Assembly (NCBI GenBank): GCA_964478235.1
Contig: CAYZGX010000003.1
Location: forward strand, 11,795 to 75,794
Origin: 2-02-FULL-45-10 sp964478235
Lineage (GTDB): Bacteria > Patescibacteriota > Patescibacteriia > Magasanikbacterales > GWA2-37-8
Reading direction: 5' to 3'
Length of the DNA stretch: 64,000 nt
The position numbers and the translations under genes are program-made. The notes below the pieces were generated by a model. The model was not told where the DNA came from. It did not search any database and saw only the letters and a program-made list of their open reading frames with translations. Numbering within the stretch: position 1 is the first letter of the stretch; each line of letters opens with the position of its first letter. This document shows, piece by piece, positions 57,374 to 64,000 of the stretch.

Positions 57374-60300
57374 ATGCCTATTTTCAAGCATCAAAAGGTC
57401 AAAAGCGAAGAACGTAAGTTCTTGAGTGAGGTCAAACCAGTACCAGAAACCGATCTCATCGAGATTCAAAAAAATTCCTATGCCTGGTTTTTGAAACACG
57501 GCATCAAAGAATTGTTTGAAGAAGTTTCCCCAATCACCGACTTCTCTGGTCGCGATTTGGAACTCTCTCTCGAAGATTATTATCTCGACGAGCCTCGCTT
57601 TGACGAAGTCACCTGTCGTGAACGCAACATTACCTACGAAGCTCCCCTTCGTGTTACTGCTAAGTTGGCCAACAAACGCACCAATCAAGTAAAAGCTCAA
57701 GAAATTTATTTGGGCGATATCCCAGCGATGACTGAACGCGGGACGTTTGTGATTAACGGTATTGAACGTGTTGTTGTGTCTCAGCTTATTCGCTCAGCTG
57801 GTGCTTTTTTCACTGCTGAAAATGTTCGCGGTCGTCGTTATTATGGCGCGAAAATTATTCCAAACCGCGGTGCTTGGATTGAAGTAGAAACTGACAGTAA
57901 CAACGTTCTCTGGATCAAAGTTGATCGCAAACGCAAGGTGGCAGCAACATCACTTCTCCGTGCATTTGGTTATGAATCCGACGAACAAATCATGGAGCTC
58001 TTCAAAGACGTGAACAAGCATCCAAACATTGATTTTGTTGATGCAACTATCAAAAAAGATTTAGCTAAAACCATGGACGAAGGCTTAATTGAAGTCTACA
58101 AACGTATTCGTCCAGGTGATTTGGCAACTGCTGACAACGCGAAGAGTCTCATCTACGCGATGTTCTTCAATTTTGAACGCTACGACCTCGGTCGCGTGGG
58201 TGTTTATAAATTCAACACTAAATTTGATCTCGGTTATACTCAAGAAGATTACGACAAAAAAGATAACCGCATTTTATCTCCAGAAAAATTACTTTTGGTG
58301 CTCAAAGAAGTTGTTCGTTTGAACATTACTCAAGAAGAACCAGATGATGTTGACCACCTTGGCAACCGCCGTGTGCGCGCTGTTGGTGAATTGACTCAGA
58401 ACCGTTTCCGCGTTGGTCTCGCTCGCATGGAACGCATCATCAAAGATCGCATGAGTACTTATGAGCTCGAAGATTTAACACCAAACAAACTTATCAACGC
58501 TCGTCCGGTCACTTCCGCTATCCGCGAATTTTTCATGAGCTCTCAGCTCAGTCAGTTCATGGATCAAACCAACCCACTCGCTGAACTCGAACATAAGCGT
58601 CGTTTGAACGCGCTCGGTCCTGGTGGTTTGAGTCGTGATCGCGCTGGCTTTGAAGTGCGCGACGTACATACGACCCATTACGGCCGTATTTGTCCGATTG
58701 CTACACCAGAAGGTCCGAACATCGGTCTGGTGAACCATCTTTCCAGTTACGCTCGCATTAACGAGTTTGGTTTTATTGAAACTCCATACCGCAAAGTGTT
58801 GCGTATCGTTCAAAACGATCCAAAACTCACTGAAGGCGAAGTATTGCTTGATGATATGGCTGGCGCTAAAGCTGGCAGTGTTATCACCAAAGAAGTAGCA
58901 GCAAAATTGGCTAAAGAAAAAGTTTCGAGCATTGCTGTGAAACCTCGCGTGACCAACGAAATCGTTTACTTGAACTCCTTTAAAGAAGAAAAAGTTATCA
59001 CTGCTGCAGCAACTGTGAAGCTCGACGAAAAAGGTTACTTCCTCAGTGATGAAGTGCCAGCTCGCGTGAATGGCAAACCAAGTGTTGCTTACACCAGTCA
59101 GCTCGAATATGTTGATGTTGCCTCCAACCAGATTGTGAGTATCGCTACTGCTTGTGTTCCTTTCCTTGAACACGATGATGCGACTCGCGCGCTCATGGGT
59201 ACCAACATGCAACGTCAGGCTGTCCCAGTTATCCGCCCAGAAGCTCCATTTGTGGGTACTGGTGTCGAAGGTGAAGCAGCTCGCTACTCTGGCTACATGG
59301 TGCTCGCTGACGAAGATGGTGAAATCACCGAAGTTGATGGTGGTCATATCGTCCTCACTGGTAAAAACGGTCAGGTCTATACCTATAACCTTACTAAATT
59401 CAAACGCTCCAACCATTCCACTTGTATTGATCAGCACCCTGTTGTGTCTCTCGGTCAGAAAGTGAAAAAAGGCCAAGGCCTCACTGATGGCCCATCGATT
59501 CGCGAAGGCGAACTCGCTCTTGGTCAGAACGTACTCGTGGCCTACATGGTGTGGGACGGTTACAACTACGAAGACGCCGTGATTATCTCTGAACGTCTCG
59601 TGCAAAACGCTGGTTACTCTTCTATTCATATTGAAGACTATACTATTGATGTCGTTGAAACCAAGCTTGGTCCTGAAGTTGTTACTTCCGACATTCCAAA
59701 CGTTTCTGAAGAAAAACTCAAGAACCTCGATAGTGAAGGTATTATCCGCATTGGTGCCGAAGTAAAATCCGGTGACATCTTGGTTGGTAAAATTACTCCA
59801 AAAGGTGAAACTGAATTGTCGGCTGAAGAACGATTGCTCCGCGCTATCTTTGGTGACAAGGCTCGCGATGTTCGTGACTCTTCCTTATACCTCGAACACG
59901 GTGAACACGGTAAAGTTATCGACGTGAAGATTTTCTCTGCTGAAANNNNNNNNNNNNNNNNNNNNNNNNNNNNNNNNNNNNNNNNNNNNNNNNNNNNNNN
60001 NNNNNNNNNNNNNNNNNNNNNNNNNNNNNNNNNNNNNNNNNNNNNGGTCGCCACGGTAACAAAGGTGTCGTGTCAAAGATCGTTCCTGTAGAAGAAATGC
60101 CATTCCTCGAAGACGGTACTCCAGTCGACATTATCTTGTCGCCACTTGGTGTTATCTCTCGTATGAACTTGGGTCAGCTCCTCGAAACCCATCTTGGTTT
60201 GGCTGCTAACGCCCTCCAATATAAGGTAGCGACTCCAGTTTTGAACGGTGTAACTGAAGAACAAATCAAAGCTGAGCTTGTCAAAGCAGGCTTCCCAACA

Positions 60301-60813
60301 TCTGGTCAGATGCAATTGTTTGACGGCCGCACTGGTGAACCGTTCGATAACAAAACAACTATCGGCTACAACTATATGTTGAAGCTCAACCACATGGTTG
60401 AAGATAAAATCCATCAACGCTCTATCGGTCCATACAGTCTCATCACCCAACAACCTCTTGGTGGTAAGGCGCAATTCGGTGGCCAGCGCTTTGGTGAAAT
60501 GGAAGTTTGGGCTCTTGAAGCGTATGGCGCAGCACATACCTTGCAAGAAATGATTACTATCAAATCCGATGACGTGCAGGGTCGCAGTAAAGCGTACGAA
60601 GCGATTATCAAGGGTGAACAGGTCAGTAAGGTGAATATCCCAGAATCATTTAACGTTTTGGTACGCGAATTGAAGGGTCTTGGCCTCGACGTCGAGCTCC
60701 TCAGTCGCTCTGAATCTGGCGAATATCGCCCTACCGCTGAAGTCGAAGCGGAGAAAGCTAAAGAAGCGAAGACAGACGAAATCGTCAACGGGTCTTCTTC
60801 CGACGCTAAATAA
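57374..60813 (+). CDS. rpoB: RNA polymerase beta subunit, interrupted by a scaffold gap
   Basis: Around 857 codons before and 256 codons after a 100-N gap (59946-60045). RpoB landmarks: MTERGTFVINGIERVVVSQLIRS, the rifampicin region SSQLSQFMDQTNPLAELEHKRRLNALGPGG, IATPEGPNIGLV, MVWDGYNYEDAVIISERLV, then GRHGNKGVVSKIVPVEEMPF and QRFGEMEVWALEAYGAAHTLQE. The frame changes across the N run, so the gap size is not the true one; the region missing before GRHGNKG normally has about 35 or more residues. Position 412 (E. coli S531) is Asn. The start is weak in SD. It is followed by rpoC after 24 bases. Confidence 0.95.
59946..60045. other. Scaffold gap of 100 N in rpoB
   Basis: 100 N residues; a placeholder length, not a measured one. 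The reading frame on the two sides differs (857 codons plus one base before, new frame after). Confidence 0.95.
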
Positions 60814-60837
60814 CGAACATACTAATACTCTACATAT

Positions 60838-63800
60838 ATGGCTCGTGATCAACTCCATTCAATGAACTTCGACGCGATTCGCTTAAAGCTCGCTTCTCCA
60901 GAAGTTATCCGTGCGTGGTCGTACGGTGAAGTTTCTAAACCAGAAACGATTAACTACCGCACCCAAAAACCTGAAAAAGGTGGTCTCTTCGCTGAAGAAA
61001 TCTTCGGGCCGGTCAAAGACTGGGAATGTTACTGCGGTAAATATAAGAAAATCCGCTACAAAGGCATTATTTGTGATAAATGTGGTGTGGAAGTCACCCA
61101 CTCCCTCGTTCGCCGTGAACGTATGGGTCACATTGAGCTGGTTGCTCCAGCGGCTCATATCTGGTTCTTGCGCTCTGTCCCTTCCAAAGTTGGTTTAGTG
61201 CTCGACCTCTCGGCTCAAGCTCTTGAAAAAGTTATCTATTTTGCTTCGTTCATTATCACTCACGTTGATGATGATGGTAAAAAGCAAACAGTTGACTTGC
61301 TCCGCCAAGAATTTAAAAATAAGAAAAAACAAATCGATCGTGAGCATGAAACTGAATTAAAGAAAGCTCAAGACGAAAAAGCTCCAGCCTCAGCTATTGA
61401 AGCTATCACGCTTGAAACTGAACGCAAACGCAACGCACTCGAAGCTGATTTCTTGTCGGCTGAAAAAGAACTCAAAGAAATCCAAGTGATGAAGATTGTT
61501 TCTGAAAATAAATATCAGGAATTATCTTTGCGCTACGGCCACCTCTTTGAAGCATCTATCGGTGCTGAAGCCGTCTACAATTTGCTCAGTCGTATTAATA
61601 TTGATGAAACAGTTGCTCACCTCACTACTGAACAAGCTACTTCTAAAGGTTCTAAATTGGAACGCATCATCCGCCGCAAGAAACTTCTCAAGAGTTTGGG
61701 GATGAACAAGATTCGTCCAGAATGGATGATCATGAAAAACATTCCAGTTATTCCTCCAGATCTTCGCCCAATGGTGGCGCTTGATGGTGGTCGTTTTGCT
61801 ACTTCTGATTTGAACGATTTGTATCGCCGTGTTATCAACCGCAACAATCGTTTGCGCCGTCTTCTTGAGCTCGATGCTCCAGAAGTTATTTGCCGCAACG
61901 AAAAACGCATGCTGCAAGAAGCGGTTGATGCGCTCATCGACAACAACGCTCGTCATGCGAAGACGGTGACTGCTTCAACTGGTCAGAAACGCCAGCTCCG
62001 CTCACTCGCTGACATTTTGAAAGGTAAACAAGGTCGTTTCCGTCAAAACTTGCTCGGTAAACGCGTTGACTACTCTGGTCGTTCCGTTATCGTCGTTGGT
62101 CCTCAGCTCAATATTGATGAATGTGGTTTGCCAAAACGCATGGCCCTCGAGCTCTTCAAGCCATTTATCATGGGTGAAATTATCAAACGTGAATTGGCTC
62201 ATAACGTCCGCTCCGCTAGTCGATTCATCGAAAGTGAAGCTGATGAAGTTTGGGACATTCTTGAAGAATTGACCAAGACCACTCGCGTGATGTTGAACCG
62301 TGCGCCTACCCTGCACCGCCTTGGTATCCAAGCATTCCACCCACGACTCGTGGAAGGTAAAGCGATTCAGCTCCACCCACTCGTTTGTACTGCGTTCAAC
62401 GCCGACTTCGATGGTGACCAGATGGCTGTGCACCTCCCGCTCACTGCAGAAGCACGTTGGGAAGCAGAAAATTTGATGGCTTCTGAAAAGAACCTTCTCA
62501 AACCTGCGACCGGTCAGCCAGTTATCACTCCAAAACAAGATATCGCGCTTGGTTGTTTCTACCTCACCCGCTACAACGTTACTGATACTGAAGAAGTTAC
62601 GAAGTTTTACGGCTCTGAAAAAGAAGCGAAGTTTGCCTATAAGGGTCGCCAAGTAAGTATCCATCAGCGTATTAAAGTGCGCATGATTGAAGCGAAGAAC
62701 AAATTCCCTGAAGATGCGCCAACTTTGGTTGAGACTTCGATTGGTCGCATTTTGTTCAACGAAATCATTCCACAAAAACTACCATACTATAACGAAGCAA
62801 TTAACGTTAAGAAATTAGCGACTATTATTCGTTTGTGTTTGGAAATCTACGGTCAAGAAACTACCGCCTTCTTCCTCGATGAGTTGAAGAACTTGGGGTA
62901 TCGCTACGTCACCAAATCAGGCTACTCGCTTGGTATGGAAGACTTCCCAGCGATTGTCCAACGCCCAGGCCTCATTAAAGAAGGTGACGCTCGCGTCCGT
63001 GAAATGGAAGAACAATTCCAAGAAGGTTTGCTCACTCAAGGTGAACGCCACTCGAAGATTGTGGAAATCTGGACTGAAATCAAAGACAAAATTTCCGCTC
63101 ATAACAAAACTATTTTGCACAAGAACGGTCCAGTGTTCGCGATGATCGACTCCGGTGCTCGTGGTACCTATGGTCAGCTCGGCCAGGTGATGGGTATGAA
63201 GGGTCTCGTGATGTCGCCATCCGGTGATGTTATTGAATTGCCTGTGAAAGGTAACTTCAAAGACGGTTTCGATGTGCTCGAATACTTCATCTCCAGTCAC
63301 GGTACTCGTAAAGGTTTGTCCGACTCGGCGCTTCGTACAGCAAACGCTGGTTATTTGACCCGCCGTTTGGTAGATGTGTCACAAGACGTCGTGATTATTG
63401 AAGAAGATTGTGGTGATGATATTGGTGAAATCTTCACGATTGAACAAAGTAAACAAATGGGTGAAAAATTATCCGATCGCGTTTGGAGTCGCTACGTTGT
63501 CTCTGATGTAAAATCAGGCAATAAGGTGATTGTGAAAGCTGGTGACGTTATTGATGATAAAATCGGTCGCCAAATTGAAGAATTGGGTATTGATTCTGTT
63601 CATGTTCGCTCGCTCCTTCAATGTCGTTTGCCAAAAGCCGTTTGCCGCAAATGTTACGGCTACGACTTGGCCACCAACGGTGAAGTAGCCTTTGGTACTG
63701 CTGTCGGTATTATCGCCGCTCAGTCTATCGGTGAACCTGGTACACAGCTCACCCTTCGTACTTTCCACGCCGGTGGTGTGGCTGGTAGTGATATCACCCA

Positions 63801-64000
63801 AGGTTTGCCTCGCGTTGAAGAATTGTTTGAAGTCCGCACCCCTAAACACCAAGCTGTTCTCTCAGAAGTAGCTGGTAAAGTGGAAATCGAAGATGCTGAC
63901 GGTAAAATCGTTACTTCAGCTACTGGTAAAAAGATCTTCGAAGGCCGCCGTGGTCAGAAAATCGTCAAAGTCCACTTTGAAGGTATGGATGAAATGGCTA
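60838..64000 (+). CDS. rpoC: RNA polymerase beta' subunit (partial)
   Basis: The first 1054 codons are present; the end lies outside the window. Zinc site WECYCGKYKKIRYKGIICDKCGVEV, MGHIELVAP, GKRVDYSGRSVIVVGP, catalytic NADFDGDQMAVHLPL (Mg-binding Asp), the second zinc site CRLPKAVCRKCYGYD, and AQSIGEPGTQLTLRTFHAGG (trigger-loop region). It forms the other half of the catalytic centre with RpoB. ATATATG start, no Shine-Dalgarno. Confidence 0.96.
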   Translation, partial: MARDQLHSMNFDAIRLKLASPEVIRAWSYGEVSKPETINYRTQKPEKGGLFAEEIFGPVKDWECYCGKYKKIRYKGIICDKCGVEVTHSLVRRERMGHIELVAPAAHIWFLRSVPSKVGLVLDLSAQALEKVIYFASFIITHVDDDGKKQTVDLLRQEFKNKKKQIDREHETELKKAQDEKAPASAIEAITLETERKRNALEADFLSAEKELKEIQVMKIVSENKYQELSLRYGHLFEASIGAEAVYNLLSRINIDETVAHLTTEQATSKGSKLERIIRRKKLLKSLGMNKIRPEWMIMKNIPVIPPDLRPMVALDGGRFATSDLNDLYRRVINRNNRLRRLLELDAPEVICRNEKRMLQEAVDALIDNNARHAKTVTASTGQKRQLRSLADILKGKQGRFRQNLLGKRVDYSGRSVIVVGPQLNIDECGLPKRMALELFKPFIMGEIIKRELAHNVRSASRFIESEADEVWDILEELTKTTRVMLNRAPTLHRLGIQAFHPRLVEGKAIQLHPLVCTAFNADFDGDQMAVHLPLTAEARWEAENLMASEKNLLKPATGQPVITPKQDIALGCFYLTRYNVTDTEEVTKFYGSEKEAKFAYKGRQVSIHQRIKVRMIEAKNKFPEDAPTLVETSIGRILFNEIIPQKLPYYNEAINVKKLATIIRLCLEIYGQETTAFFLDELKNLGYRYVTKSGYSLGMEDFPAIVQRPGLIKEGDARVREMEEQFQEGLLTQGERHSKIVEIWTEIKDKISAHNKTILHKNGPVFAMIDSGARGTYGQLGQVMGMKGLVMSPSGDVIELPVKGNFKDGFDVLEYFISSHGTRKGLSDSALRTANAGYLTRRLVDVSQDVVIIEEDCGDDIGEIFTIEQSKQMGEKLSDRVWSRYVVSDVKSGNKVIVKAGDVIDDKIGRQIEELGIDSVHVRSLLQCRLPKAVCRKCYGYDLATNGEVAFGTAVGIIAAQSIGEPGTQLTLRTFHAGGVAGSDITQGLPRVEELFEVRTPKHQAVLSEVAGKVEIEDADGKIVTSATGKKIFEGRRGQKIVKVHFEGMDEMA

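Noticed and set aside
58475..59629. 384-residue ORF on the minus strand within rpoB
   Set aside because: rpoB is certain on the other strand over the same stretch; the ORF has no family likeness or start signal.
62002..62775. 257-residue ORF on the minus strand within rpoC
   Set aside because: Shadow of rpoC, which carries the catalytic NADFDGDQMAVH here.
1..64000. CRISPR array or insertion sequence
   Set aside because: No regularly spaced direct repeats and no transposase-like ORF or terminal inverted repeats are seen. The two foreign-looking genes have no visible mobile enzyme.

Overview
The window looks like chromosomal DNA from a member of the Candidate Phyla Radiation (Patescibacteria). 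Base composition is moderate, with one strikingly G+C-rich island. The reasons are the compact pilB-C-M-N-O locus without outer-membrane components, small lipoproteins and large surface proteins with C-terminal membrane segments, a VIT-type metal transporter, a lone type II NADH dehydrogenase, few biosynthetic genes, and starts that mostly lack a Shine-Dalgarno sequence. The assignment to a group is inference; no 16S rRNA gene is present. Translation fits the standard bacterial code. Almost every gene ends in TAA or TAG, and the only TGA stop I found is in pilM. A 100-N scaffold gap interrupts rpoB.

Layout. 1-6.6 kb: TPP enzyme (cut by the window edge) with an aldehyde dehydrogenase, a Cys-rich DoxX protein, NDH-2, holA, rpsT, rmuC. 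6.7-8.05 kb: tRNA-Arg, then a non-coding region with DnaA-box-like sites and two copies of a palindromic operator, then a TrmB-type regulator gene with two perfect parS sites inside it and a third, degenerate one beside it. This is a candidate origin/segregation region. 8.05-15.2 kb: a surface locus (O-antigen-ligase/TPR membrane protein and three exported proteins). 15.2-18.2 kb: tRNA-Ala, ychF, a VIT transporter, two lipoproteins. 18.2-24.7 kb (minus): type IV pilus/competence operon ending in a Trm11/TrmG10-like methyltransferase. 24.8-28 kb: rpsF-ssb-rpsR, then epmA-efp. 28-32.5 kb (minus): DUF1294, thymidine kinase, a fused G6PD/6-phosphogluconate dehydrogenase, YibE/F. 32.6-34.7 kb: ribH, DUF6629, msrA, msrB.

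34.7-40.1 kb (minus) is a copper operon: csoR, DUF305, copA, HMA-DsbD-like, cupredoxin, followed after a terminator by a CarF/PEDS1-like plasmalogen desaturase. 40.1-45.1 kb holds tRNA-Gly, a short foreign-looking ORF, an ECF sigma factor with a membrane partner, mscL, and a strongly G+C-rich gene of unknown function with its own consensus promoter and structured leader. 45.1-49.6 kb: tRNA-Gly, initiator tRNA, AI-2E-type permease, flippase, PH-domain protein, small membrane protein, YgjP-like metalloprotease. 49.7-54.1 kb (minus): ribE, VKOR, two DsbA-like proteins, recA, a RodZ-like protein; 54.1-56.4 kb: ftsK. 56.45-56.7 kb: a probable structured small RNA (6S-like architecture) with promoter and terminator. 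56.7-64 kb: a long leader and rpoB-rpoC, rpoC running off the end.

Functional links: copper efflux, export and oxidative folding (VKOR plus DsbA) point to a cell exposed to oxygen and copper, consistent with NDH-2, MsrA/B and the possible oxygen-dependent CarF-type desaturase. The most notable signals are the parS/DnaA-box region, the G6PD-6PGDH fusion, the CarF homologue, the G+C-rich orphan gene, the small RNA, and a repeated GGCTAA-type palindrome near several promoters.
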